From contig JAKQEZ010000742.1 in the NCBI GenBank assembly GCA_029558435.1, positions 9,328-73,327 of the forward strand: a stretch of 64,000 bases of DNA. The letters run 5' to 3'. The stretch comes from Bacteroidota bacterium. Lineage in GTDB: Bacteria > Bacteroidota > Bacteroidia > Flavobacteriales > Crocinitomicaceae. The translations under genes and the position numbers were made by a program. The notes under the pieces are model-generated. The model was not told the origin of the DNA. It saw nothing but the letters and a program-made list of their open reading frames with translations, and did no database searches. Position 1 is the stretch's first letter; every line of letters starts with the position of its first letter. Shown here piece by piece: positions 44,584-53,687 of this stretch.

Positions 44584-45340
44584 TGTTGTTTTAAGTGTTT
44601 TTGTTGTTTGTTTTACGTTTGCGCAAATCAACCAAACAGATGCCAAAGGAAAAAAACAAGGGCAATGGGTAAAATTATATCCCAATAGCAAAGTTGCTAT
44701 GTATCAAGGTGTATTTAAAAACGATAAACCAATTGGTACATTTACCTACCGCTATCCCAGCAATAAAGTCAAAGCAGTAATCAAACACAGTGAAACAACT
44801 CCTCGTTCTGAAGCCTTTTTTTATTATGAAAATGGAAAACTTATGACGCACGGCATCTATCGCAACATGAAAAAAGATAGTGTGTGGACCAGTTTCAACG
44901 AGGGTGGACGCATCACTATGACAGAAACCTATAAAAACGATGTGCTCAACGGAATGAAAAAAATGTATTACCTTCCTTCCGATCCAGAAGATCTTCAAGA
45001 AACAGTAATTTCAGAATACAACTACGTGGACGGAAAACCAGAAGGGAAGTTTGCAGAATATTATCCCACCAAACCTACACGAACACTTAAATTAACAGGG
45101 CAATACAAGAACCACAAGCGCACAGGTGAATGGGTTGGTTATGAATTGAGTGGTCAGAAAATGTATGTGGAGCATTATTTGGATGGAAAAATGCACGGTT
45201 GGTTCATCGGCTACAATAAAGAAGATGGTAAAGAAGGCCAAAGAAGGTATTATCATTTTGGAAGATTGGTGGAAGGAGAGCAACTCAAAGCACTGATGAA
45301 ACAAATGAAAGAAAAGGGAATTAATCCCAACGGACAATAA
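44570..45340 (+). CDS. YwqK/MORN-repeat exported protein
   Basis: A 256-residue protein with a signal peptide (MKIISVVLSVFVVCFTFAQ) and six or so MORN-like strand pairs of the YwqK family: GQWVKLYPNSKVAMYQGVFKNDKPIGTF, YYENGKLMTHGIY, NEGGRITMTETYKNDVLNG, GEWVGYELSGQKM and HGWFIGYNKEDG. Databases often label such proteins as antitoxins, but there is no toxin gene here and this protein is exported, so a structural or binding role is more likely. The gene starts inside the HAD phosphatase gene. Confidence 0.8.
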   Translation: MKIISVVLSVFVVCFTFAQINQTDAKGKKQGQWVKLYPNSKVAMYQGVFKNDKPIGTFTYRYPSNKVKAVIKHSETTPRSEAFFYYENGKLMTHGIYRNMKKDSVWTSFNEGGRITMTETYKNDVLNGMKKMYYLPSDPEDLQETVISEYNYVDGKPEGKFAEYYPTKPTRTLKLTGQYKNHKRTGEWVGYELSGQKMYVEHYLDGKMHGWFIGYNKEDGKEGQRRYYHFGRLVEGEQLKALMKQMKEKGINPNGQ

Positions 45341-45359
45341 AATAATCTGATTATTTGCT

Positions 45360-45367
45360 TACCTTCG
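45360..45367 (+). promoter_or_regulatory. Candidate -7 box, possibly leaderless, for pabB
   Basis: TACCTTCG (same T to C change as the 12014 box) ends 6 bases before the ATG at 45374, which would put transcription start at or next to the start codon. Confidence 0.4.
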
Positions 45368-45373
45368 TTGGGT

Positions 45374-46573
45374 ATGAACAATCAGTCAATTGCTTATTTT
45401 AATTCCAATTCCAAAGGCGCCAATTATTTGTGTTGGGGACAAAAAGATGCCGTTGTTTTAAATAATCCTATTGATTTTCAAGCGCTACAAAATTTTATTG
45501 ACGCCCATAAAAAACAATTTATTGGTGGTTTTTTGAGCTACGATGTTAAAAATTCAATCGAAAATTTAACTTCCAACAATTTTGATGGACTTCATTTCCC
45601 AGATTGTGTGTTTTTTGTGCCCTCCAATGTTGTTGAAATTTCAGCCAATGGCATGCAATTTATTCAAGGAGATGACACAATGGAAAACCGTCAACAAGCA
45701 GAAGAATTGTTGAGCCAACTTTCAACAAAATCATCCAACATAAAATTTAACTTTCAACCGCGAATTTCAAAACAGCAGTACATTGAACACGTCAACCAAC
45801 TAAAAGCACACATTCAACGAGGCGATATTTACGAAATCAATTATTGCCAAGAATTTTATGACGCCAATGCGCAAATTGATGAGCCGTTGAACTTGTATGC
45901 TACCATCAATGAAATTACGCAAGCTCCTTTTTCAGCATTTTTTCAATGGCAAGAATTTTCAGCATTTTGTGGTAGCCCCGAACGATTTTTACAAAAAAAT
46001 GGCAATCAATTGCTTTCACAGCCCATCAAAGGAACTGCTCCAAGAGGAAAAACGAGTGAAGAAGACCAACAATTGATGCTGGAATTAAAAAACAATCCCA
46101 AAGAACGCTCAGAAAATGTAATGATTGTTGATTTGGTGCGCAACGATTTGTCAAAAATTGCAACCCAAGGCAGTGTCAAAGTGAATGAATTGTTTGGTGT
46201 CTATACGTTCAATACGGTGCACCAATTGATTTCAACCATCAGCTGCCAAATTGATGAATCGTGTGATTTTTCAACCATCATCAAAGCTACTTTTCCTATG
46301 GGAAGCATGACCGGAGCACCCAAAGTGAGTGCTATGAAATTGAGTGAAGAACACGAAGCATTTCAACGTGGATTGTATTCCGGAACCATTGGCTGCATCT
46401 TGCCCAACGGTAATTTTGATTTTAATGTCGTTATTCGCAGTTTGCTATACAATGCCAACAACAAATATTTATCGTGTGGCGTTGGAGGTGCCATTACCAT
46501 CAACAGCGATGCTGAAAAAGAATACCAAGAGTGTGAAACAAAAGTAAGAAGGTTACTCAATGCATTTCAATAA
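45374..46573 (+). CDS. pabB: Aminodeoxychorismate synthase component I
   Basis: A 399-residue chorismate-using enzyme that makes 4-amino-4-deoxychorismate for folate. The ATG at 45374 (MNNQSIAYF) is preferred to the TTG two codons upstream. Motifs: IQRGDIYEINYCQEF, PIKGTAPRG (the Lys here is typical of PabB; TrpE has Ala in this position), ENVMIVDLVRNDLSKIA, FPMGSMTGAPK and SGTIGCILPNG. It is shorter than E. coli PabB, as usual for this family branch. It begins an operon with tilS (14-base overlap) and three small genes. The glutamine amidotransferase PabA is not in the window. Confidence 0.88.
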   Translation: MNNQSIAYFNSNSKGANYLCWGQKDAVVLNNPIDFQALQNFIDAHKKQFIGGFLSYDVKNSIENLTSNNFDGLHFPDCVFFVPSNVVEISANGMQFIQGDDTMENRQQAEELLSQLSTKSSNIKFNFQPRISKQQYIEHVNQLKAHIQRGDIYEINYCQEFYDANAQIDEPLNLYATINEITQAPFSAFFQWQEFSAFCGSPERFLQKNGNQLLSQPIKGTAPRGKTSEEDQQLMLELKNNPKERSENVMIVDLVRNDLSKIATQGSVKVNELFGVYTFNTVHQLISTISCQIDESCDFSTIIKATFPMGSMTGAPKVSAMKLSEEHEAFQRGLYSGTIGCILPNGNFDFNVVIRSLLYNANNKYLSCGVGGAITINSDAEKEYQECETKVRRLLNAFQ

Positions 46574-47810
46574 TCAACCTGTGTGGCACGAAGTATTGGC
46601 CTTTTTAGAACAATACCGTCAACAAACAATTTTTGTTGGTTGTAGTGGTGGTGTGGATTCTATGGTGCTTGTTCATTTTTTGTTGCACAACGATTTTCAA
46701 ATGCATGTGGTGCATGTTAACTACCACAAACGAGGCGAGGAAAGCGATAAAGACATGGCATTGGTGCAACAATTTTGTAGCAACAACAACATTCCGCATA
46801 CATTAGCCGATTACCAATCCACTAAAAAAGGAAATTTTCAAGAGCTGGCACGTCAATTTCGCTACGATTTATTGCAACAATTGGCTCAAGAGAATGGAAT
46901 GATAGCCTTGGCACACCATTTTGACGACCAAGTAGAAACGTTTTTTATGAACCTGATGCGTCAGTCGGGAATTGTAGGATTGGCAGCCATGCCCCGTATG
47001 CGCCATCAATTTATTCGTCCTTTTTTGCACCTCAATAAACAAGATGTGTTGGATTATGCACACCAAAATAAGGTAGAATGGCGAGAAGATGCTTCCAATC
47101 AAACAACCAACTATTTGCGCAATAAATGGCGATTGGAGTTTTTGCCACTAATAGAAAAAACACAACCGAATATTAAACAAGCGGTGAAAATTATTGTTGG
47201 TGCTTTTCAGCAAACGCAACAAGAGTTGCAACAAAAAATGGAGCCAATAGCCCAGAAAATTCAACAAACTCAACAATTGAGCAAAGCACAAATGGAGCAT
47301 TTTTCTACCGAAGAACTGTTTGAATTGTGGCGACAATTGCAGCAGCCCGCACAGTTGTTTCCTCGATTTTCTGAAATCCAATCATTGCAAAAAGGAAAAC
47401 ACATTGAATTGCATGCGCCTTATACAAAATTGGTAAATGAAGGAACGTATTTCTCATTCATTTCAAACAAGCGAGTTGCGTTGCCTACGTTGGATATTCA
47501 AATGGTAAAAGAACTGCCCCAACATTTTTCAAAAACAACGATTTATTTAGATGCAACAAAAATTGTTGGTCAGTTGCAATTGCGCAAATGGAAACAAGGC
47601 GATAAAATTTCGCCTGTTGGGATGAAAGGTGAGCAATTGGTATCTAAAATTATGAAAGATGCAAAAATTTCGCATGCACTACGAGAAAATACGTGGGTAG
47701 TTTGTGATGAACAACACATTCATTGGGTGGTTGGATTAAAAGTTGGTAAATTTGCACTGGCGCAATCCAATAGCACCGATATTTTAGCAGTAAAATTGGC
47801 AGAGAAATGA
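46560..47810 (+). CDS. tilS: tRNA(Ile)-lysidine synthase
   Basis: A 416-residue enzyme that modifies C34 of the CAU-anticodon isoleucine tRNA with lysine, using ATP, so that AUA is read correctly. The PP-loop is SGGVDS (residues 29-34), followed by HVNYHKRGEESDKD, LAHHFDDQVETFFMNLMRQSG and the REDASNQTTNYLRNKWR block. The C-terminal third has the TilS C-terminal domain (RKWKQGDKISPVGMKG). Family length is normal. It overlaps pabB by 14 bases and the next gene by 4 bases. Confidence 0.93.
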   Translation: MHFNNQPVWHEVLAFLEQYRQQTIFVGCSGGVDSMVLVHFLLHNDFQMHVVHVNYHKRGEESDKDMALVQQFCSNNNIPHTLADYQSTKKGNFQELARQFRYDLLQQLAQENGMIALAHHFDDQVETFFMNLMRQSGIVGLAAMPRMRHQFIRPFLHLNKQDVLDYAHQNKVEWREDASNQTTNYLRNKWRLEFLPLIEKTQPNIKQAVKIIVGAFQQTQQELQQKMEPIAQKIQQTQQLSKAQMEHFSTEELFELWRQLQQPAQLFPRFSEIQSLQKGKHIELHAPYTKLVNEGTYFSFISNKRVALPTLDIQMVKELPQHFSKTTIYLDATKIVGQLQLRKWKQGDKISPVGMKGEQLVSKIMKDAKISHALRENTWVVCDEQHIHWVVGLKVGKFALAQSNSTDILAVKLAEK

Positions 47811-48397
47811 CAGCAGAAGAAGCAAAAATATTTTTCCCACATACAGAAGACGATGACTTGCAAGACTTGTACGATGAGCGTTTTTTTGAGTACAAAAACT
47901 TCTTTTTATCCAAAATTCCCATCAAAAAAGTGGTAGATGCCAAAATCAATCGTTTGTTGCAAATGGAAAATGCCTTTCGGTTTTTACAGAATGAAGAAGC
48001 TGTGTCGATTGTAGTTTCAACAAATCCAGCAATTATTGAGTTTTCAGATAATGTTTTGCAGGCGTTTAATCAATGGGAGCAACAAAAAGGAATGTGTAAA
48101 CAACGCATTGTAGCGGCAAGCACCATTGAAACATTGGTAGAGGCCGTAAATTATTATGTGCAAGTTACTCAAGCCTATTGGCAAAAATGGGCAATTGCAC
48201 CAGATTTAGAAGTTGAAGTTGAGCAATTATCCAAAGAAGAAGACCCTATGCAATTGTATGCGGCCATTCAGCAATTTAACGCAGCTGGCGGTGTCACTTT
48301 TGAAGATATTTTAACAGTAAATAACAATCTTTTTCTCTTAAAAGAAATGAAACGCTTATCTTTGTTAGCTCAAAATTATGGCAATGGAAGTATTTGA
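47807..48397 (+). CDS. Helical protein of unknown function between tilS and trxA
   Basis: A 196-residue cytoplasmic protein with no signal peptide, no membrane helix and no recognised motif. It is acidic and predicted helical; two stretches stand out: PHTEDDDLQDLYDERFFEYKNFFLSKIP-type (5' quarter) and the C-terminal VTFEDILTVNNNLFLLKEMKRLSLL. It starts with the ATGA overlap at the tilS stop and overlaps the next gene by 20 bases, so it is translationally coupled to both. Function unknown. Confidence 0.7.
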   Translation: MTAEEAKIFFPHTEDDDLQDLYDERFFEYKNFFLSKIPIKKVVDAKINRLLQMENAFRFLQNEEAVSIVVSTNPAIIEFSDNVLQAFNQWEQQKGMCKQRIVAASTIETLVEAVNYYVQVTQAYWQKWAIAPDLEVEVEQLSKEEDPMQLYAAIQQFNAAGGVTFEDILTVNNNLFLLKEMKRLSLLAQNYGNGSI

Positions 48398-48647
48398 TAA
48401 ATTAGAAAAACAATTGGAGCAAGAAGAATGGCCTCAAGTCTATTTTTTCAAGTTCATTGTGCCCAATACATCAGAGCACATTGCACAAGTTTTTGCGTTG
48501 TTTGAAGAAGAAGCTAATATTACTTCACAAACTTCCAGAAATGGAAAATACACAAGTATTTCTGCAAAAATATTGATGCTAGACGCCGCATCAGTTATTG
48601 AAAAATACAAAGAAGCATCAAAAATTAACGGATTAATAGCTCTATGA
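48378..48647 (+). CDS. DUF493-like small protein
   Basis: An 89-residue cytoplasmic protein. The sequence MEVFDKLEKQLEQEEWPQVYFFKFIVPN with ANITSQTSRNGKYTSISAKILMLDAASVIEKYK matches the layout of the DUF493/YbeD ferredoxin-like fold group (beta-alpha-beta-beta-alpha, a short ACT-like domain), seen in Flavobacteria next to housekeeping genes. Identification by pattern only. It is embedded in the tilS operon, overlapping both neighbours. Confidence 0.65.
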   Translation: MAMEVFDKLEKQLEQEEWPQVYFFKFIVPNTSEHIAQVFALFEEEANITSQTSRNGKYTSISAKILMLDAASVIEKYKEASKINGLIAL

Positions 48648-49036
48648 TTTTAGCATTTACAGCAATGGAAGTAGTGGTAGGAACGATGATTTTTACCCTC
48701 GCACTTTTACTTTTGGTTATTGCCTACAAAAAGTTCTTGGCTTATTTAGGAAAAGGCGCCATTCCAAAAGAAAAATACTGTGTTTTATATAGTTTGGAAG
48801 CGAATCCAGCTTCTGGAAAAGTGCAATTTTATTTTACATCCGAAGAAGAAAAAAATGTAAAATTTCATATTTTAGACAACGATTATAATTTTGTAAAAGA
48901 ATTGTACAAACAACAATGTAGCACCGATGGCAACATCATTCATTTTGATACTGCCGAGCTACAAAATGGCGTTTATTATTATTGTTTGTTGACAGAAAAT
49001 CAGAAAACAATGAAACGCATGACAGTGCACAATTAA
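48644..49036 (+). CDS. Membrane-anchored small protein of unknown function
   Basis: A 130-residue protein with one N-terminal hydrophobic helix (about 10-32: VVVGTMIFTLALLLLVIAYKK) and a soluble domain that looks like the beta-sandwich found in T9SS sorting domains or similar folds: GKVQFYFTSEEEKNVKFHILDNDYN, then FDTAELQNGVYYYCLLTENQK. It overlaps the previous gene by 4 bases (ATGA) and ends the pabB-tilS operon. Function unknown. Confidence 0.65.
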   Translation: MILAFTAMEVVVGTMIFTLALLLLVIAYKKFLAYLGKGAIPKEKYCVLYSLEANPASGKVQFYFTSEEEKNVKFHILDNDYNFVKELYKQQCSTDGNIIHFDTAELQNGVYYYCLLTENQKTMKRMTVHN

Positions 49037-49143
49037 ATGCTGTCATATTGACACAAAAAATGCATTGGCAAGTTTATTGATTAAGTAAAGAACCTAACAT
49101 TTATTACGTTAGATAAGAATATAAATTTAAAAAATAGATAATT

Positions 49144-49461
49144 ATGGCATTAGAAATCACAGACGCAAACTTTGAAGAAGTTGTATTGAAATCTTCTGTT
49201 CCAGTAGTAGTTGACTTTTGGGCAGAATGGTGTGGACCATGTAGAATGATTGGACCAGTTATTGAAGAAATGGCAGGTGAATACGAAGGAAAAGCAGTTA
49301 TTGGTAAAGTTAACGTTGACTTAAATCCAGGTGTTTCTGCTCAATTTGGAATTCGCAACATTCCTACTGTACTTTTCGTTAAAAACGGAGAAATTGCTGA
49401 CAAAGTAGTTGGTGCAGTTCCAAAACAACAATTGACTTCAAAATTAGACGCAATTTTGTAA
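49144..49461 (+). CDS. trxA: Thioredoxin
   Basis: A 105-residue cytoplasmic disulfide reductant. The redox site is WAEWCGPCRMIGP; the cis-Pro loop is RNIPTVLFVKNGE. Length and layout are those of Trx1. It is a single-gene unit: a 107-base gap precedes it and a strong terminator follows. Confidence 0.95.
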   Translation: MALEITDANFEEVVLKSSVPVVVDFWAEWCGPCRMIGPVIEEMAGEYEGKAVIGKVNVDLNPGVSAQFGIRNIPTVLFVKNGEIADKVVGAVPKQQLTSKLDAIL

Positions 49462-49483
49462 TAATTACTCCACAAAATAGAAC

Positions 49484-49510
49484 AACCGATGAGCAATCAT
49501 CGGTTTTTTT
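49484..49510 (+). terminator. Terminator of trxA
   Basis: A perfect 9-bp stem (AACCGATGA 49484-49492 with TCATCGGTT 49497-49505), GCAA loop and seven T. Confidence 0.9.
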
Positions 49511-49540
49511 GTTTTTAAAATTTTATACTATTTTAGCATA

Positions 49541-52500
49541 ATGAATATCGATGAAAAACAATTGTTGCACCATTGGATTCACCAACAAAGTGAGTTCAAT
49601 AAAAATGATTTGTTGGTGGCAGTTGACCCGCGAAAATCATCGGTATTTCAACCCACAGCACCTTTAAGTGATCGGGAAAAAACAATTGCTTTAGCTGCCT
49701 CAACCATCAAAGAAAGTGGTGTTAATCCACTGTGTACCGCTAAGGGGTTATTAACTTGGGAGTTTAATAAACAAATTATTCAAACGCCACTTTGGTTGTT
49801 GCCAACACAATTTGAGGTGGACAAAGTGCGCGCACAAGTACAGTTTTTTGCTGACGATGAAAATGGTTTTGTCAATCCGTTTTTAAGAAAAAAAATGGAG
49901 GAATTGTACGCTATTTGTCTGGACGAAACATCGTTTGAAACGGTGGTTACTACACTTCAAAATGCTGGTTTCCAACAAGTGGATGCAGCGTTTTCTACCC
50001 TAGGTAATTTTCATCATCACCGCTATGTTTTGCTTAAAGAATTGCAAGATGTGGCTTCGTGCTCCAGTTATTCTTCGCCCTTACAGCAATTACTTTCAGG
50101 TGAAAAAAACAATAGAAAAACAATTCAATTTTCACACCAAGCGTTGTTGCCCTATGATACCGATCATCGGATGGTAATGCAATTGTTGGAAAAAGAAAAT
50201 GGTGTGGTTCAAGGTCCGCCAGGTACTGGAAAATCGCAATTATTGACCAATATTATTGGAAAAACACTGCTCAATCAGCAAACAGCACTCATGGTTTCTG
50301 AAAAAAAAGCGGCATTAGATGTTGTGAAAAAACGATTGGATGCAAGTGGAGTTGGAACAATTGCAGTAGTAAACACCGACGAGCAAACAACGCATCAATT
50401 TTTGGAAGAAGTCAAAACGACTTGGGAGTTTTTTGAGCATTTTAAAAGCAATAAGAAAAAGTCGGTTTCGGTAACCAAAGAATTGGAAGATAACTTGCAA
50501 TTGGTGTTGGATATACTCAATCAACCGCAATTAATTGGAGGGGTTTCGTATCAAGAATTTCATGCTTTACAACAACAATGGTTGGGTGTTTTGCAATCAA
50601 CAGAAAACCAACCTCAGGCAGCTGTTGCAACCAATAAAATTATAGGGCAACCACCATCTTTGGTAGCATGTAACCGTCATTTTGAGTTGGTAGAAAAATT
50701 GTATGCACAACAAATTGCCAAAAGTTTGGCGCTATTAACACCCAGTTTTGTACAACACCATGAATTGGCGGAGGTGAATACAAAAATCAACCGTTTGCAG
50801 CAAGCATTACAAACATTGGAGCCAATTCAGCACACTATTTCGCTCCAAGATATTGATCGATTGTCGTTTCAATGTGTAGTTTACCAATTGTTTGAAAATG
50901 AACTGGCAAAAAAATACCGTTCGTTGTTGGAGCCCAATTCAAAAGCGCAAAAACAATTTTTGGCAGCCTATAAAAAATACAAACAGCTTCAGAAACAACT
51001 TCACGCATACGAGACCATTAAAAACGATTGGAAATTGCTTCCATCTGCATTGCAATTGAATCATTTGTTGGAGTTAAATGCCGAAAAATCGTTTTTCAAA
51101 AAATTACAATTTAAAAAACAGTGGCAACGATTAAGTCATCTTCCGCTAACAAGTGCTTCCACTTCCATCCAACAATTGATTGATTGTTATAAAATTGAAT
51201 CAGAAATACAACAAGTTGAAGCCAAATTTATTGACCTCGGCATATTTGATTGTTCAGAAATAGATCAACTTAAAGCCAGTTTAGCGCTTTTTACACAAGA
51301 TAAATGGGAGGTTTATCGTCAACTTAAAACAATTGATGACGCATTAATTACCAATGCAGATGCACCTATTTCGTTGTTGAAAAATGAAGCAAAAACAAAT
51401 TTTAATTTTGATAACAATCAGCCCGTTGCAGAACAATTAGAAGAATTGCAAAAAAGCTTGCCCCACTTGATGGTGTTGCAACAAGAAATCAAACAATTGC
51501 CCGCCGCTTATTTTGATTGCATTGCTCAAAGTGCCCAATTTTCGGATTTTATTCAACTTATATTCCATTCGCACCAAGTGTTATTTCAAGCGCAATATGC
51601 TTCATTTTCTAGTTTTTCTGGAGAAGAATTGAAACAACGAGTAGAGCAATTATTGACAGAGCAAGCAAACGAACACCAATTGGTAGCACAAACTATTTTG
51701 CAGCAGGTAAAACAGCAATTGGATGAATATTCTAAGTTGCTCAACACACCAGCTCAACGTTTAACTGCGGAAGAAAAAATGCTCAAGCAACAATTAAAGA
51801 AAGGAAAAGCTTTATTGGTGAAAGAGTTTGCCAAATCGCGGCAGCACCCAACCATGCGAGAATTGTTGCAATCAGAAGCTAATTTATGGATAAAGGCGTT
51901 GAAACCTGTTTGGTTAACCAATCCAACAAGTCTTGCCAAAGCTTTTCCGTTGCAAACCAATTTGTTTGATATGTGCATTGTTGACGAGGCAAGTCAGATG
52001 CCAGTTCAAAATGGATTGGGAGCCTTGCACCGTTGTCAATATGCCATAATTGCTGGAGATGAACAGCAGATGAGTCCTACCAATTATTTTCAGGCGGGTG
52101 CACAAGAAGTGGTGAGTTTGTTGCATCATGCTAGTTATTATTTTGCCAATCATACGCTTACGCATCACTATCGTAGTAAACATGCGCAGTTAATTGCTTT
52201 TTCAAACGAACATTTTTACAACAATCAATTGCTGGCATATCCGTCCTATCCGGTAGATAACAACTGTATTCAACGTTATTTTTGTCAACAAGGACGTTTT
52301 GTTAACCGCAAAAACGAACACGAAGCAAACAAAGTTGTGGAATTGTTAGATAAGCATCTTCCAACAAATAAAACTATTGGAGTGGTGGCTTTTTCTGCTG
52401 AACAAATAGATGCTATTTTTAAAGCAATTCCGCAAAATAAATTAGCATTGGTTCAACAAAAAATAGATGAAAACACCTTGTTTTTTAAACCCTTGGAAAA

Positions 52501-52906
52501 GGTGCAAGGCGACGAATGTGAAGTGTTAATCATTAGTTTGGGATATGCGCCCAATGAGGAAGGACAATTTAGCTGGCATTTTGGTCCACTCAACACCCAA
52601 TCGGGAAGAAATAGGTTGAATGTGTTACTCACCCGTGCCTCTGAAAAGATAGAATTTGTTTGTTCTATTGAAGCACAATCAGTGCAGTGGAGCGACAACG
52701 AATCCATTCAATTGCTCTACAAATGGTTGTATCAATTAGAAAATTTACCGAACGCGAGCACATTGGAATTCCCACAAAATTTAGAGCCTCAAATAAGTGG
52801 AAATCAATTAAATATCACTCATTCATTTGCGAAGCTAAAGCATGCGTTAGAGTTAACCACAACTTATGCGGTTTTATCAAAACGAGGATGGAACGTTAAT
52901 TTTTAG
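49541..52906 (+). CDS. Superfamily 1 (UPF1-type) helicase/AAA protein with long coiled-coil insert
   Basis: A 1121-residue ATPase. N-terminal domain (about 1-200) of unknown role, then Walker A GPPGTGKS (225-232) with the following KTLLNQQTALMVSEKKAALD (motif Ia region). About 480 residues of Gln/Leu-rich helical insert, likely coiled coil, split the first helicase domain. Walker B is VDEASQM (Asp815-Glu816), motif III is AIIAGDEQQMSPTNY, motif IV-VI are in the C-terminal 250 residues: YRSKHAQLIAFSNEHFYN, VQGDECEVLIISL, and GRNRLNVLLTRA. The set matches UPF1/DUF4011-type SF1B helicases. Substrate (DNA or RNA) cannot be told. The start is near a TATTTTAG box 4 bases upstream. It is not next to nuclease or methylase genes, so a defence role is not supported. 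Its stop overlaps the next, convergent gene by 4 bases. Confidence 0.85.
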   Translation: MNIDEKQLLHHWIHQQSEFNKNDLLVAVDPRKSSVFQPTAPLSDREKTIALAASTIKESGVNPLCTAKGLLTWEFNKQIIQTPLWLLPTQFEVDKVRAQVQFFADDENGFVNPFLRKKMEELYAICLDETSFETVVTTLQNAGFQQVDAAFSTLGNFHHHRYVLLKELQDVASCSSYSSPLQQLLSGEKNNRKTIQFSHQALLPYDTDHRMVMQLLEKENGVVQGPPGTGKSQLLTNIIGKTLLNQQTALMVSEKKAALDVVKKRLDASGVGTIAVVNTDEQTTHQFLEEVKTTWEFFEHFKSNKKKSVSVTKELEDNLQLVLDILNQPQLIGGVSYQEFHALQQQWLGVLQSTENQPQAAVATNKIIGQPPSLVACNRHFELVEKLYAQQIAKSLALLTPSFVQHHELAEVNTKINRLQQALQTLEPIQHTISLQDIDRLSFQCVVYQLFENELAKKYRSLLEPNSKAQKQFLAAYKKYKQLQKQLHAYETIKNDWKLLPSALQLNHLLELNAEKSFFKKLQFKKQWQRLSHLPLTSASTSIQQLIDCYKIESEIQQVEAKFIDLGIFDCSEIDQLKASLALFTQDKWEVYRQLKTIDDALITNADAPISLLKNEAKTNFNFDNNQPVAEQLEELQKSLPHLMVLQQEIKQLPAAYFDCIAQSAQFSDFIQLIFHSHQVLFQAQYASFSSFSGEELKQRVEQLLTEQANEHQLVAQTILQQVKQQLDEYSKLLNTPAQRLTAEEKMLKQQLKKGKALLVKEFAKSRQHPTMRELLQSEANLWIKALKPVWLTNPTSLAKAFPLQTNLFDMCIVDEASQMPVQNGLGALHRCQYAIIAGDEQQMSPTNYFQAGAQEVVSLLHHASYYFANHTLTHHYRSKHAQLIAFSNEHFYNNQLLAYPSYPVDNNCIQRYFCQQGRFVNRKNEHEANKVVELLDKHLPTNKTIGVVAFSAEQIDAIFKAIPQNKLALVQQKIDENTLFFKPLEKVQGDECEVLIISLGYAPNEEGQFSWHFGPLNTQSGRNRLNVLLTRASEKIEFVCSIEAQSVQWSDNESIQLLYKWLYQLENLPNASTLEFPQNLEPQISGNQLNITHSFAKLKHALELTTTYAVLSKRGWNVNF

Positions 52907-53565
52907 AAACCTCTATTTAACTGCATCAAAGTTTTAAATGCTTTGTCCACATCGTCTTGCGAAACCAAAACAGTAAATTCGTTGGCAGTAGAAATTACGT
53001 CAATGATATTGATTCCTTCCCATGCCAATTGTTTCAAGATGTAATAATAAATACCGTAAATTTCAATATTGATACGCGGCAATTTTACAGTAATAGATGC
53101 CAAATCTTGGGTTGAGGTAATGAGTTTTTCGTTGGCAAACAACTTCTCAATCAAATCGTTGTATTTGTCGCTGGTAATTACAGTAGTTTCCGTTACGCCA
53201 CGTACAAAAGCAAAGAAAGCATCTGGTTCGTTGTTCAATTGGCGCATCAATTCAGATTGCTTCATTCCCAACGATTCAGAATTGTGATAAGTGAAATCAG
53301 ATAAATTACTGCGTACTAAGAAGTCGCCCAATTCACCCAATACGTTTTTAATTTTAATATTTAACTTGTGGTATAAACCGGGTGACATGCGTTTGATTGC
53401 CATCACAATTGCACCTTCTTTTACTTTTTTTCCAACAACAGTTTCTATTTCTGGTTGAATTTTTCTAGCTAAAGCAGAGATGTTGATTAGGCCTTCAGTC
53501 ATCGATTCCCTTAAGAACGGACTTCTGTTGATAATGTCTTCGGTAATTTTTCCAATTGAATCCAT
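52903..53565 (-). CDS. ACT-like domain protein
   Basis: A 220-residue cytoplasmic protein. The first 100 residues contain a helical DNA-binding-like part (ITEDIINRSPFLRESMTEGLINISALARKIQPEI) and the rest two ACT-like units (VRGVTETTVITSDKYNDLIEKLF; EIYGIYYYILKQLAWEGINIIDVISTANEFTVLVSQDDVDKAF). Databases often call such flavobacterial proteins aspartate kinase because of the ACT domain, but no kinase domain is present. It may sense a small molecule. It has its own good promoter (53591-53622) and converges on the helicase gene, overlapping it by 4 bases at the stop codons. Confidence 0.72.
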   Translation of the reverse strand: MDSIGKITEDIINRSPFLRESMTEGLINISALARKIQPEIETVVGKKVKEGAIVMAIKRMSPGLYHKLNIKIKNVLGELGDFLVRSNLSDFTYHNSESLGMKQSELMRQLNNEPDAFFAFVRGVTETTVITSDKYNDLIEKLFANEKLITSTQDLASITVKLPRINIEIYGIYYYILKQLAWEGINIIDVISTANEFTVLVSQDDVDKAFKTLMQLNRGF

Positions 53566-53590
53566 AAGTTAAAATTTCATTTTCGTTACA

Positions 53591-53622
53591 CAAATATAAC
53601 AATATCTTTAAAATAATAACAA
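53591..53622 (-). promoter_or_regulatory. Promoter of the ACT-like protein gene
   Basis: On the minus strand: TTG (53622-53620), 21-base spacer, TATATTTG (53598-53591), a full TAnnTTTG match. The ATG follows 25 bases downstream. Confidence 0.6.
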
Positions 53623-53687
53623 AAGGATAAAAAAATGTATTAAAAAGTTTTAATATTGAATTATTTCACGCTAATTGTAACAAAAAG

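Noticed and set aside
44570..45340. Toxin-antitoxin module
   Set aside because: The YwqK-type protein is sometimes annotated as an antitoxin, but it has a signal peptide and no toxin partner.
45374..46573. Anthranilate synthase component I (TrpE)
   Set aside because: The PIKGTAPRG motif with Lys points to PabB, and no trp genes adjoin.
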